Shown: piece after piece, positions 34,621-61,762 of the stretch
How the letters are laid out: every line of letters begins with the position of its first letter
Numbering within the stretch: position 1 is the stretch's first letter
Notes under the pieces: model-generated
Told to the model about the DNA's origin: nothing
Databases searched by the model: none
Seen by the model: only the letters and a program-made list of their open reading frames with translations
Translations under genes and position numbers: made by a program
NCBI RefSeq assembly: GCF_045207655.1
Contig: NZ_CP108785.1
Span: 682,001 to 746,000 of the forward strand
Origin: Embleya sp045207655
GTDB taxonomy: Bacteria > Actinomycetota > Actinomycetes > Streptomycetales > Streptomycetaceae
Length of the DNA stretch: 64,000 nt
Direction: 5' to 3'

Positions 34621-35346
34621 TCAGTCGGCCGTCCAGCCGCGGAAGATGCCGACGCAGCCGCGGACGGACAGTTCGTGGTGATCGAAGTGCCGATCGAGCT
34701 GCGCACGGAGGTCGTCCAGTGTGTCGCCGTCGTTGTGGAACGCCCCCTGCTTGTTGAGCAACCGCATCGCCTTGCGGGCGGCGAGGGACACCGGGACACC
34801 GCCGGACAGGACCGTGGTGCCGAAGACGACGCCTCCGGGGCGAACCACGGCCGCGGCGTGCGCCAGCACGATCCCCTTCTCCCGCAGGCTTCCCGGGATG
34901 CAGTGCAGCAGATAGCTGATCCCGACCGAGTCGTGGGAGCCGTCCGGTACGGGCAGCGGCTCCAGCACGTTCGCGCGCACCGTGGCGACCTGGTAGCGGC
35001 GCAGGCGATGTGCCGTGTGGGCCAGGGAGTTGGGGTTGAGGTCGACCAGGGTGATCCGCGGGTCGGGCACCGGGAACCGCGCGTGGTGGAGCAGGTACCC
35101 GCTGCCCACGCCGATGTCCATGTGGCGCGCACCCACGCCGGTGTCGTACAGGCGTCGCGAGACCGTCGGCGGGCAGCGCCACAACAGCGGTGCGGTGCCT
35201 CGATACACCACGAGGTCGTAGAGGTTGAGGAAGGGTTTCGAGTATCCGGCCTGCCCGTCGAGGACGGCCTGGTCGAAGTGGTCGAGCGGCTTGTCGTCGA
35301 GGCGTTCGAGAGGCTTGTTGTCGCTGGTGCTGTCGGACGTCATCAT
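34621..35346 (-). CDS. norI: SAM-dependent O-methyltransferase (AurI/NorI-like, pyrone methylation)
   Basis: The 241-residue protein has a class I methyltransferase fold. ARHMDIGVGSGYLLHHARFP is the glycine-rich SAM loop (about residues 73-92). RITLVDLNPNSLAHTAHRLR supplies the acidic residue for the ribose. DSVGISYLLHCIPGSLREKG and RPGGVVFGTTVLSGG follow. In aureothin-type pathways the methyltransferase caps the alpha-hydroxyl of the gamma-pyrone after release from the PKS, and this gene sits immediately after the TE-bearing PKS. Its ATG overlaps the PKS stop (ATGA), so expression is coupled. The name rests on family and context. Confidence 0.85.
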   Translation of the reverse strand: MMTSDSTSDNKPLERLDDKPLDHFDQAVLDGQAGYSKPFLNLYDLVVYRGTAPLLWRCPPTVSRRLYDTGVGARHMDIGVGSGYLLHHARFPVPDPRITLVDLNPNSLAHTAHRLRRYQVATVRANVLEPLPVPDGSHDSVGISYLLHCIPGSLREKGIVLAHAAAVVRPGGVVFGTTVLSGGVPVSLAARKAMRLLNKQGAFHNDGDTLDDLRAQLDRHFDHHELSVRGCVGIFRGWTAD

Positions 35347-38300
35347 GCTCCTTGGGTGCCTCGGGGTGGTTGGCTGTCGTGGTCTCGATGCGAACCGCCG
35401 AGCCAGTCGCCCACCGCGCGCAGCACGGGGGCGCTGTGCTCACGGATGATGGAGAAGTGCGTTCCGGGCGTGTCGACTGCCGTGTGCGGCAGATGCCAGC
35501 GGGGCCGCCAGTCCTGCGGCGGGTCGTCGAAGCCTGCCTCCGCGGCCCGTACGAGCAGCGTCGGCGCGCCGATCCTTGCGGGGGTCCACGCCTGGAACAG
35601 ACCGGTGTAGTGCGCCAGCGCCGTGAGGTGGGTGTCGTCCTCGGCCTCCTGTGTCCACGGCTCGTCCGATGTTCCGGATCTGCGAGCCGCTTCGATCCGG
35701 GCGTGGAGGTGTCGGAGCATCGCGCTGCGTGGCCAATGGCTGTCCAGGAGCACGACGGCGTCGGGCCCGGCTCCGCGTGCTTCGAGAGCAGCCGCCGTGG
35801 CGTGGGCGATCCAGCCGCCCGCGGAGTAGCCGAGGAGGACCACGGGACCGCCGTCGGCGCACCGCGCGACACCGTCCGCCTGGAGTTGTGCCAAGACGTC
35901 CACGGATGCGGGCAGCGACTCGTGCGGACCGAAACCGGGCACCGGCAGTACCCAGACGTCGTGCTCGCCTCGGGAAGCGGCCGCGAGTCGGGCGTACTGG
36001 GATGCTCCCGAGCCGACGGCGAAGGTCGGGAAGCAGACGAGGCGGGCCGCGGAGCCGCGTGCCAGCCTGACGTGCGCAGGCCGGAACCGCTCGTCGGGGT
36101 TGTCGAAGATGGGACGGAATCGGGCGATGTGTCGCATCAGTTCCTCGAACTCGTCGGTCCGGCCCATGTCACCGGCGCGGGCGAACAGGGGGCCGAGGGT
36201 GAACCCGGCCCCGCCCGTCCCGGCACGTGCCGGCTCCGCGCCGCCGGTGTCCTCGTCGCCCGCAGGCCCCGTTTCCTCCCATCGCGCGACCAGGTGCCGG
36301 GCCAGGGAGGCGACCGTGGGGTATCGGAAGACGAGGCCGGGCGCCAGGCGCAGGCCGGTGTCCGCGCCGAGGCGGTTGCGCAGGTCCACCGCCGTCAGCG
36401 AGTCGAACCCCAGCTCGGGCAGCGGCCGATCGGCGTCGACGGCTTCCGGGTCCGCCAGGCCCAGGACCGCGGCCACGTGCGTACGAACCCACGCGACGAC
36501 GAATCGCTCCCGTTCCTCCCCGTTCGCGGCCGCCAGGCGCTCCCTGATCTCCCGGCCCCGGTCCGGCCGCGCCGGACCGTACTCGCCCGGGGGCCGGGCC
36601 GCGCCCATCGTCGGACCGCCGCCCTCGGGCCAGTATCGCTCGCGCCCGAACGCGTACGTGGGCAGATCCACCAGGCGGGCACCGCAGTCGGCGAGCATCC
36701 TGTCCCACCCCACCGCAACGCCCCGGACGTGCAGATGGGCCAGCGCGCCCAGGAACGCGCCGAGTTCGGTGCCGTATTCCGGCCCGGGCATCGGCAGAAC
36801 GGTGACGTTCTCGGCCGCGGCGGTCACGGCGTCCGCGGCGGTCACGGCGTCCGCGGCGGTCACGGCGTCTGCGCCACCCGTGCCGTTCGTGTCCTCGGTA
36901 CCGTCCGTTGGAGCTGCGGCGCCGGGCCCCACACGCTCCGCGAAGGTGTTGTCGGCCCCCATCCGAAGGCCGATGCACACCCCTTGCGACCCGAGCCCGC
37001 GCACGGCGTCGGTCGGCGCGCCGTCGTCCCCGATCAGCCGCACCCAGTACTCCGGCGAGGACAGCTCCTCGTACGCCACCGGCCGGCCCGTGCGGCCGGA
37101 GGCGAGCGGGGTCAGCGGCCGGCGGAAGGTCAGTTCCTTGACGGCCCGTCGCACGCCCTCCCCCGCCGAGTCGTCGGACACCGTCGGGTCGACCTGCGCC
37201 GCGCACTCCGACGCCCGGCCGAGGGCGACGACGAGTGCGGCCGCGTCGGTCAAGGACAGCACACCGGCGCAGTGTGCGGCGGTGACCTCACCGACGGATC
37301 GCCCCAGCAGCAGCCCGGGTTCGATCCCCCAGTGTTCGAGGAGCCGAAACAGCGCCACCTCCCCGGCGAACAGCGCGACCCGGGCCGGGATCGGGTCCTG
37401 CGGCGTCTCGCCGTGCCGCGGTGGAACCTCGCCCTGCGGGCGGTCCAGCCGCGCCGCGATCGCGGTATCGGCCTCGTCCAGGGCCGACGCGAACATCGGG
37501 ATCCGCGCGGCCAACTCCCCCACGAGTCCGGCTCGTTCCGCCACCGGTTCGCGCGGCGGACCGGAGAACAGCAACGCGACCCGGTCCCGGCCCCGCGCCA
37601 TGCCCCGGACCAGCCCCGGCGCGGATCCGTCCCGGGCCAGTTCCGCCAGCGACTCCAGCAAGGCATCCCGGTCCCGGCCGAGGATCACGGCGCGGTGGGC
37701 GAGGCCGGCCCGGGTCGCCGCCAGGGAACGCGCGACGTCGACCGGTGCGAGTTCCGCGCGCTCGCGAACGAACCGGAGCAACCGGCCGGCCTGCGCACGC
37801 AGCGCGTCCGAGGTCCCGCCCGACAACACCCACGGCACCGTGGGCAGCGTGGCGAACCGGTCCGGCGCGTGCCGCGGCGAACCCGGGGGCGGTGTTTGCG
37901 CATGCCGATCGCCGGACGTCTGCTGCGCCGGCCCCGCGCCCGATGGGGCCGGTTCGGGTTCACGCACCGCGTCCGCGTCGTCCGGTGCGTGCTCCAGGAT
38001 CACGTGCGCGTTGGTCCCGCTGATCCCGAAGGACGAGACACCGGCTCGCCGGGCCCGACCCGTATCCGGCCACGGTCGGGCCTCGGTGAGCAGTTCCACC
38101 GCACCCGAGGTCCAGTCGACGTGCGGCGTCGGCTCGTCCACGTGCAGGGTGGGCGGCAACACGCCGGTGCGCATCGCCATCACCGTCTTGATCACCCCGC
38201 CCACCCCGGCCGCGGCGGCGGTGTGGCCGATGTTGGACTTGAGCGACCCCAGCCACAGGGGGGCGTGGGCCGGCCGGCCCTGCCCGTATGTGGCCAGGAG

Positions 38301-41300
38301 GGCCTCCGCCTCGATGGGGTCGCCGAGCGTGGTGCCCGTGCCATGGGCCTCCACGGCGTCCACGTCCCGCACGGTCAGCCCCGCGTGGGCCAGGGCCTGC
38401 CGGATCACGCGCTGCTGGGCGAGTCCGCTGGGTGCCGACAGGCCGTTGCTCGCCCCGTCCTGGTTGATCGCGGTGCCGCGGATCACGGCGAGGACCGGGT
38501 GTCCGGCGTTTCGGGCCGCCGACAACGGTTCGACCAGGAGCACGCCGACGCCCTCGCCCCAGCCGGTGCCGTCCGCCTCCGCGGCGAACGCCTTGCATCG
38601 CCCGTTCGGTGCCAGTGCGCCCTGGCGGCTGAATTCGAGGAACGCCCCCGGGGTGGAGAGGATCGTCGCCCCGCCCACCAGCGCGGCCGTGCAGTCGCCC
38701 TGGCGGAGCGCCTGGACGGCCAGGTGGAGGGCGACCAGGGACGACGAGCAGGCGGTGTCGACGGTCACCGCCGGTCCTTCGAGGCCGAACGTGTAGGCGA
38801 CCCGCCCCGAGGCGACGCTGGTCGAGGTTCCGGTCATCAGGTAGCCGGCGCCGCCCTCGGGATCGGCGGTCAGCAGCGGCAGGTAGTCCTGACCGCTGAC
38901 CCCCACGAACACCCCGGTGCGGCTGCCGGCGACGGCGTCGGGGGCCAGCCGCGCGCGTTCGAGGACCTCCCACGTCACCTCGAGGAGCAGGCGCTGCTGC
39001 GGATCCATCGCCAGTGCTTCCCGCGGGCTGATACCGAACAGGAGCGGGTCGAACCGGTCGGCGTCGTGCAGGAAACCGCCCCGGCGGACGTAGGTGCGGC
39101 CCGGGCGGCCCGGGGTCGGGTCGTACAGACCCGCCGTGTCCCAGCCGCGGTTGCTCGGGAAGGAGGAGATCGCGTCCCGTCCCGAGGCGACCAGGTCCCA
39201 CAGTTGCTCGGGCGAGGTCACGTCACCGGGGTAGCGGCAACCCATCGCGACGATCGCGATCGGCTCGGCGGCGGCGGCCGTCGCCGGCTCGTCGACCTGC
39301 TCGGGGGCGCCGGTCAGACGCGCCAGCAGGTGCGCGGCCAGCCTCTCGGCCGTCGGGTGGTCGAACACCGCCGCCGGGGAGAGGCGGACACCGGTCGCCG
39401 TGGCGAGCCGATTGCGCATCTCCATCGCCGTCATCGAGACGAACCCGAGGTCGGTGAACGCCTGGGTGACGTCGACGTCCGCCGCGGAGCCGCGGTTGAG
39501 CACGGCGGCGGCATGCTCGCACACCGTCTCCAGGACCAGGTTCCCCCTGCCGCTGTCGGGCAGTTCCGCGAGGCGCTGCCGGAACACGGCCGCCGCGCTG
39601 TCGTCGCTCTCCCGGATCGGGGCGGCGGCGGGCAGCGCGTCGGGCCAGTAACGGCGGCGCTGGAACGCGTACGTCGGCAGGTCCACCAGGCGGGCCCGCC
39701 CTCCGATGTGGGCCGACCAGTCCACCGGCACGCCTTGGACGTGCGCCTCCGCGAGGGAGGTGAGGAAACGCCCGAGGTGCCCTTCGTCGCGCCGCAGCGA
39801 CGTCAACACCGTGCCTTCGCCGACGCTCCCGGGACTCGCGGCGCCTTCCGTGATCTCGTGCAGGGACACCGCGAGCACCGGGTGTGGGCTCATCTCCACG
39901 TAGGTGTGGTGCCCGGCCGCCAGGAGTTCGCGCACGGTCGGGTCGAAGCGGACCGTCTCGCGCAGGTTCCGGTACCAATAGGCGGCGTCGAGCCCCGAGG
40001 TGTCGACGGGGCCGCCCAGGACCGTCGAGAAGAACGGGATCGCGGCCGCCTGCGGGGCGATGTCGGCGAGGATCGTGACGAGTTCGGCCTCCAGTGCCTC
40101 GACCTGGGCCGAGTGCGAGGCGTAGTCCACCGCGACGCGGATCGCTCGCACGCCGTCCTGCTCGGCGGCGTCCAGGAGTTCGTCGAGCGCCTCGGCGTCG
40201 CCCGAGACCACGACGGACCCGGGGGCGTTGACCGCGGCGACGGACAGGCGTGTTCCCCATGCCGAGAGCCGGTCGCGGGCCCGGTCCGCCGGAAGGCCGA
40301 GGAACGCCATGCCCCCGCTGCCGGCCAGGCGTTCGGCGACCAGGCGCGAGCGCCTTGCCACGATGCGCGCCCCGTCTTCCAGGGACAGGGCACCGGCGAC
40401 GCACGCGGCGGCGATCTCGCCCTGGGAGTGGCCCACCACGGCGCCGGGTTCCATGCCGTGCGAGCGCCACAGGGCGGCGAGCGAGATCATCATGGCCCAC
40501 AGCGCGGGCTGGACCACATCCACGCGGTCCAACGAGGCCGCGCCCTCGGCGCCGCGGACGACGTCCACGAGCGAGAAGTCGACGTGCGGCGCGAGCGCTT
40601 CGGCGCACTCGTGCAGCCGCTCGCGAAAGACCGCCGAGTCGCGGCACAGGTCCGCTCCCATGCCCTCCCATTGGGCGCCCTGGCCGGGGAAGACGAACAC
40701 CGGTTTCCCGGGGTCGCGTGCGACGCCCGTGACGACACCGGCGGCGCTCTTCCCCTCGGCGATGGCTTCGAGGCCCACGAGGTACGCGTCCCGGTCGTCG
40801 GCCAGCACCACGCCTCGGTGGTCGAACAGGGTGCGCGAGGTGAGCAACGAGTGCGCGACGTCGGCCGACGCCAGGTCCGGGCGGGTACGTACGTGCTCAC
40901 GCAGCCGGGCCGCCTGCTCCCGCAGCCCCCGACCGTTCCTCGCGGTGATCAGCCACGGCAGCGGCCCGGTCTGCGCACGGTCGCCCTCGACGAGCTTGCG
41001 CGCGGGGTCGTCCGCTCGGTCGGCGGAGCCGTCGGCCGCGACGGGTGCGGCGGTCGGTGCGGCGGTCGATGCGACGAGGGGCGCGGGGAACGTGTCGTCC
41101 GGGGACTGTTCCAGGATCACGTGGGCGTTGGTGCCGCTGATCCCGAAGGACGACACCCCGGCCCGGCGCGGCCGGCCGGTCCGCGGCCAGTCCCGCGCCT
41201 CGGTCAACAGGCGCACCGTGCCCGCGGCCCAGTCCACGTGCGGGGTCGGCTCGTCCACGTGCAGGGTGGGCGGCAGAATGCCCCGGCGCAGTGCCATCAC

Positions 41301-42479
41301 CGTCTTGATGACGCCACCGACGCCCGCCGCCGCCTGGGTGTGGCCGATGTTCGACTTGATCGATCCCAGCCACAGCGGTCGATCCGCCGGACGCTCCCGA
41401 CCGTAGGTCGCCAACAGCGCCTGAGCCTCGATCGGATCACCGAGCGCGGTACCGGTGCCATGCGCCTCCACCACGTCGATCAAATCCGCCGACAACCGCG
41501 CCGACGCCAACGCCCGCCGAATCACCCGCTGCTGCGACGGACCGTTCGGCGCCGTCAAACCATTCGACGCACCATCCTGATTCACCGCCGAACCCCGCAC
41601 CACCGCAAGCACCGGATGCCCAAGACGCCGCGCCCGCGACAAACACTCCAACAAAACCAGACCCACACCCTCCCCCCACCCCGTACCATCCGCCGCCGCC
41701 GCGAACGCCTTGCACCGACCATCCACCGCAAGACCCCGCTGCCGACTGAACTCCACGAACATTCCGGGGGTCGTCATGACCGAAGCTCCGCCGGCCAACG
41801 CCAGGGTGCACTCACCCTGCCGCAACGCCTGCACCGCCAGATGCAACGCCGTCAACGACGCCGAACACGCCGTATCCACCGTGATCGCCGGACCCTCCAG
41901 ACCGAACGTGTACGCCAGACGACCCGACAACACACTGGCGAGGAAGCCCGTCGCGTAGCCCTCGAAGTTCTCCCGGGCCCGGTCCAGCAGGAGCGCGTAC
42001 TCCTGGCTGCTGGTGCCCACGAAGACACCGGTGCGGCTCCCCCGCAGGGAGGCCGGTGTGAGGCCGGCGCGCTCGAACGTCTCCCAGGACACCTCCAGGA
42101 GCAGACGTTGTTGCGGGTCGAGCGTCAGCGCCTCGCGTGGACTCACTCCGAACAGGCCCGCGTCGAACGACGCCACGTCGGCGAGGAACCCACCCTCGCG
42201 TGCGTAGCTCTTTCCCGGCCGGTCCGGGTCGGCGTCGTAGAGGCCCTCGATGTCCCAGCCTCGGTCCTGGGGGAAGGGCTCGATCGCGTCCCTTCCGGAG
42301 ACCACCAGTTGCCACAGGTCCTCCGGCGAGCGCACGTCCCCCGGGAATCGGCAGCCCATCGCCACCACCGCGATCGGCTCCGCGTCGGCGTCCTCCAACT
42401 CCCGCAGGCGCGCTCGTGTCTCGTGCAGGTCGGCGGTGACCCGCTTGAGGTAGTACCGAATCCGGTCGTCCGTCACCAT
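35343..42479 (-). CDS. norC: Terminal type I PKS: KS-AT-ACP, KS-AT(degenerate)-ACP-TE (NorC/AurC-like)
   Basis: About 2378 residues from the ATG at 42479 (GAGG upstream). An N-terminal docking helix (DDRIRYYLKRVTADLHETR) leads to KS1 (about 37-460, active site DTACSAS). AT1 (about 595-890) is methylmalonyl-type, with GHSQGE and YASH. ACP1 has GFVSMTAMEMRN at about 1014, where the usual Asp before the serine is Val. KS2 (about 1080-1500, DTACSSS, EAHGTGT) follows. AT2 (about 1630-1840) lacks GQGxQ, has GRSVGE instead of GHSxGE and has lost its small subdomain. ACP2 (GFDSLTAVDL, about 2025) is canonical. The TE (about 2135-2360) has LLGYSAGGWIAH and GTHFSII. Neither module has KR, DH or ER, so two beta-keto groups survive, as needed for gamma-pyrone closure at release. 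Confidence 0.92.
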   Translation of the reverse strand: MVTDDRIRYYLKRVTADLHETRARLRELEDADAEPIAVVAMGCRFPGDVRSPEDLWQLVVSGRDAIEPFPQDRGWDIEGLYDADPDRPGKSYAREGGFLADVASFDAGLFGVSPREALTLDPQQRLLLEVSWETFERAGLTPASLRGSRTGVFVGTSSQEYALLLDRARENFEGYATGFLASVLSGRLAYTFGLEGPAITVDTACSASLTALHLAVQALRQGECTLALAGGASVMTTPGMFVEFSRQRGLAVDGRCKAFAAAADGTGWGEGVGLVLLECLSRARRLGHPVLAVVRGSAVNQDGASNGLTAPNGPSQQRVIRRALASARLSADLIDVVEAHGTGTALGDPIEAQALLATYGRERPADRPLWLGSIKSNIGHTQAAAGVGGVIKTVMALRRGILPPTLHVDEPTPHVDWAAGTVRLLTEARDWPRTGRPRRAGVSSFGISGTNAHVILEQSPDDTFPAPLVASTAAPTAAPVAADGSADRADDPARKLVEGDRAQTGPLPWLITARNGRGLREQAARLREHVRTRPDLASADVAHSLLTSRTLFDHRGVVLADDRDAYLVGLEAIAEGKSAAGVVTGVARDPGKPVFVFPGQGAQWEGMGADLCRDSAVFRERLHECAEALAPHVDFSLVDVVRGAEGAASLDRVDVVQPALWAMMISLAALWRSHGMEPGAVVGHSQGEIAAACVAGALSLEDGARIVARRSRLVAERLAGSGGMAFLGLPADRARDRLSAWGTRLSVAAVNAPGSVVVSGDAEALDELLDAAEQDGVRAIRVAVDYASHSAQVEALEAELVTILADIAPQAAAIPFFSTVLGGPVDTSGLDAAYWYRNLRETVRFDPTVRELLAAGHHTYVEMSPHPVLAVSLHEITEGAASPGSVGEGTVLTSLRRDEGHLGRFLTSLAEAHVQGVPVDWSAHIGGRARLVDLPTYAFQRRRYWPDALPAAAPIRESDDSAAAVFRQRLAELPDSGRGNLVLETVCEHAAAVLNRGSAADVDVTQAFTDLGFVSMTAMEMRNRLATATGVRLSPAAVFDHPTAERLAAHLLARLTGAPEQVDEPATAAAAEPIAIVAMGCRYPGDVTSPEQLWDLVASGRDAISSFPSNRGWDTAGLYDPTPGRPGRTYVRRGGFLHDADRFDPLLFGISPREALAMDPQQRLLLEVTWEVLERARLAPDAVAGSRTGVFVGVSGQDYLPLLTADPEGGAGYLMTGTSTSVASGRVAYTFGLEGPAVTVDTACSSSLVALHLAVQALRQGDCTAALVGGATILSTPGAFLEFSRQGALAPNGRCKAFAAEADGTGWGEGVGVLLVEPLSAARNAGHPVLAVIRGTAINQDGASNGLSAPSGLAQQRVIRQALAHAGLTVRDVDAVEAHGTGTTLGDPIEAEALLATYGQGRPAHAPLWLGSLKSNIGHTAAAAGVGGVIKTVMAMRTGVLPPTLHVDEPTPHVDWTSGAVELLTEARPWPDTGRARRAGVSSFGISGTNAHVILEHAPDDADAVREPEPAPSGAGPAQQTSGDRHAQTPPPGSPRHAPDRFATLPTVPWVLSGGTSDALRAQAGRLLRFVRERAELAPVDVARSLAATRAGLAHRAVILGRDRDALLESLAELARDGSAPGLVRGMARGRDRVALLFSGPPREPVAERAGLVGELAARIPMFASALDEADTAIAARLDRPQGEVPPRHGETPQDPIPARVALFAGEVALFRLLEHWGIEPGLLLGRSVGEVTAAHCAGVLSLTDAAALVVALGRASECAAQVDPTVSDDSAGEGVRRAVKELTFRRPLTPLASGRTGRPVAYEELSSPEYWVRLIGDDGAPTDAVRGLGSQGVCIGLRMGADNTFAERVGPGAAAPTDGTEDTNGTGGADAVTAADAVTAADAVTAAAENVTVLPMPGPEYGTELGAFLGALAHLHVRGVAVGWDRMLADCGARLVDLPTYAFGRERYWPEGGGPTMGAARPPGEYGPARPDRGREIRERLAAANGEERERFVVAWVRTHVAAVLGLADPEAVDADRPLPELGFDSLTAVDLRNRLGADTGLRLAPGLVFRYPTVASLARHLVARWEETGPAGDEDTGGAEPARAGTGGAGFTLGPLFARAGDMGRTDEFEELMRHIARFRPIFDNPDERFRPAHVRLARGSAARLVCFPTFAVGSGASQYARLAAASRGEHDVWVLPVPGFGPHESLPASVDVLAQLQADGVARCADGGPVVLLGYSAGGWIAHATAAALEARGAGPDAVVLLDSHWPRSAMLRHLHARIEAARRSGTSDEPWTQEAEDDTHLTALAHYTGLFQAWTPARIGAPTLLVRAAEAGFDDPPQDWRPRWHLPHTAVDTPGTHFSIIREHSAPVLRAVGDWLGGSHRDHDSQPPRGTQGA
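36817..36870 (-). repeat. Three 18-bp tandem units in the PKS post-AT linker
   Basis: Each unit encodes DAVTAA on the minus strand. The three copies differ at one base, which suggests recent expansion. They lie in the region that follows the degenerate AT2 and do not shift the frame. Confidence 0.92.
41107..41940 (-). repeat. KS-encoding block nearly identical to 47851-48684
   Basis: This part of the NorC KS1 coding sequence matches the NorB KS coding sequence at a constant offset of 6744 bases with no gaps. Long runs appear identical by eye, broken mainly by a divergent island at about 41228-41335 and scattered differences near 41765-41795. Confidence 0.9.
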
Positions 42480-42539
42480 GTGCAACCACCTCGTCGAGAC
42501 GTCACCGTTGTGCCTTTGCTCGCGGGCTCCGGCCCGAGG

Positions 42540-60258
<17,719 letters not shown>

Positions 60259-60387
60259 GTCGAACGTGCCGCCCTTCCCGCGAAAGATGTGGAGACGCGC
60301 GCGCCCGCCGAGGGACGGCGGACCCCGTGAACCCGTCCCCGGTGACGCCCCCGCCCCCTCAGGGGCGCACCGCCGGGCCGGGCGGCG

Positions 60388-61623
60388 TCATGCGCCGGTC
60401 AGGGCGCCGAAGCGCAACGGCAGCAGATCCGGCCCGGACACCCCGGTCGAGGGCCGCCAGGTGATCGGTCCGGCGACCTCGGGCGGCCCGAGGCGGGCGG
60501 CCAGGGCCGCGAACGCCTCGGCGAGTTCGACGCGAGCCAGCGCCGCGCCCAGGCAGTAGTGCGCGCCGCCGCCGAACGCCAACGGGGAGGCCTCCCGCCG
60601 CACGGTGATGTCGAACGCGTCGCCGCCCTCGAACACCAGGGGATCGCGCTGCGCCGAGTGCGCGCACAACCACACCGGGGTTCCCTTCGAGATCGGGTAG
60701 CCGTTGACGGAGAAGTCCTCGGCCGCGGACTTGGTGGCCACCACCGTCGTCGTGGGGCACCAGCGCAGCACCTCCTCCACCGCCTGGGTGACCAGGTCCG
60801 GCTGCTCCCGCAGCAGCGGCCACTGCTCGGGGTGCTCGGCGAACGCCACCATGGCGTGGCCGAGTTGGTGACTCGTGGTCTGGTACCCGGCGACCAGCAG
60901 GGTCGCGATCAGGGTGCGCAGCTCACGGTCGTCGAGAGCGCCGTCCTCCTGCTTGGCGCGCAGGATGTCGGAGAACAGGTCGTCGCCGGGCTTCGCCTTG
61001 CGCTCGCGGATCACCGTCTCGAAGTAGTCGTACATGCCCGCCAGGCCCTCCTCGACCTCGGCGACCCGGCTCTGGTCCGGGCCCAGCGCGAGGACCAGGT
61101 TGGTGTTCCGGCACCAACGGCCGACGGTGGTGTAGTCCGCAGGGGGGAAGCCCAGCAGTTCGCACACCACGGCCGCGGGCAGCGGGTCGGCGAACGCGTC
61201 GACGAAGTCGCGTTCTCCCCCGGCGGCCAGTTCGTCGGCGAGGCGCTCCGCGGTGGCACGTATGAATGGTTGCAGAGCCGCGATGCGGCGCGCGGTGAAC
61301 GCGTGGGTGACCAGTCCACGCAGGCGGCGGTGGTCGGGACCCTCCAGGCTCTGCATGAAGTCGCGCATGAAATCGCGCACCAGCCCCTCGCCGGGCCCGA
61401 CCAGGTCCACGACGTCTCGGAAACCCGAGACCAGGCGCGCGTCGCGGGAGAGGCTGTGCGCCTCGGCGTAGCGCAACACGAGCAGTCCCAGCGGGGTTTC
61501 GGCGACCCAGGATCGTTCCCTGGCCTCGGCCACCTCGGGCGAGTCCCACACGAAATCCGGCACGGTGATGTCCAGGAACGGCACAACCTGCCGCAATGCC
61601 CCAGACCCTTCGACGGTCGACAT
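60388..61623 (-). CDS. norH: Cytochrome P450 (AurH/NorH-like, tetrahydrofuran-forming)
   Basis: 411 residues from the ATG at 61623 (AGAAGGA upstream). The opening VVPFLDITVPDFVWDSPEVA followed by SWVAETPLGLLVLRYAEAHS closely matches my recollection of AurH. The oxygen-binding I-helix reads VAGYQTTSH, with Gln248 where most P450s, including AurH as I remember it, have Glu or Asp. The ExxR pair is Glu284/Arg287, and the heme loop FGGGAHYCLG has Cys357. AurH performs two successive oxidations that build the chiral tetrahydrofuran ring late in the pathway; the same role is inferred here. It lies between pabAB and the PKS genes on the same strand and needs ferredoxin partners not encoded nearby. 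Confidence 0.9.
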   Translation of the reverse strand: MSTVEGSGALRQVVPFLDITVPDFVWDSPEVAEARERSWVAETPLGLLVLRYAEAHSLSRDARLVSGFRDVVDLVGPGEGLVRDFMRDFMQSLEGPDHRRLRGLVTHAFTARRIAALQPFIRATAERLADELAAGGERDFVDAFADPLPAAVVCELLGFPPADYTTVGRWCRNTNLVLALGPDQSRVAEVEEGLAGMYDYFETVIRERKAKPGDDLFSDILRAKQEDGALDDRELRTLIATLLVAGYQTTSHQLGHAMVAFAEHPEQWPLLREQPDLVTQAVEEVLRWCPTTTVVATKSAAEDFSVNGYPISKGTPVWLCAHSAQRDPLVFEGGDAFDITVRREASPLAFGGGAHYCLGAALARVELAEAFAALAARLGPPEVAGPITWRPSTGVSGPDLLPLRFGALTGA

Positions 61624-61762
61624 ATCCCTGTCCTTCTCTCGGGGAAAGGCGGGTGCGCAGCCAGCAGCGCATTCTGTTCGGTGCGTCTTGGTGCGGTCTT
61701 GGGGTCGACTTGAACGGCTCGCCCGCTCGCGGCTGCCGCGGGACGCGGCGGCCGTCGTCGGA

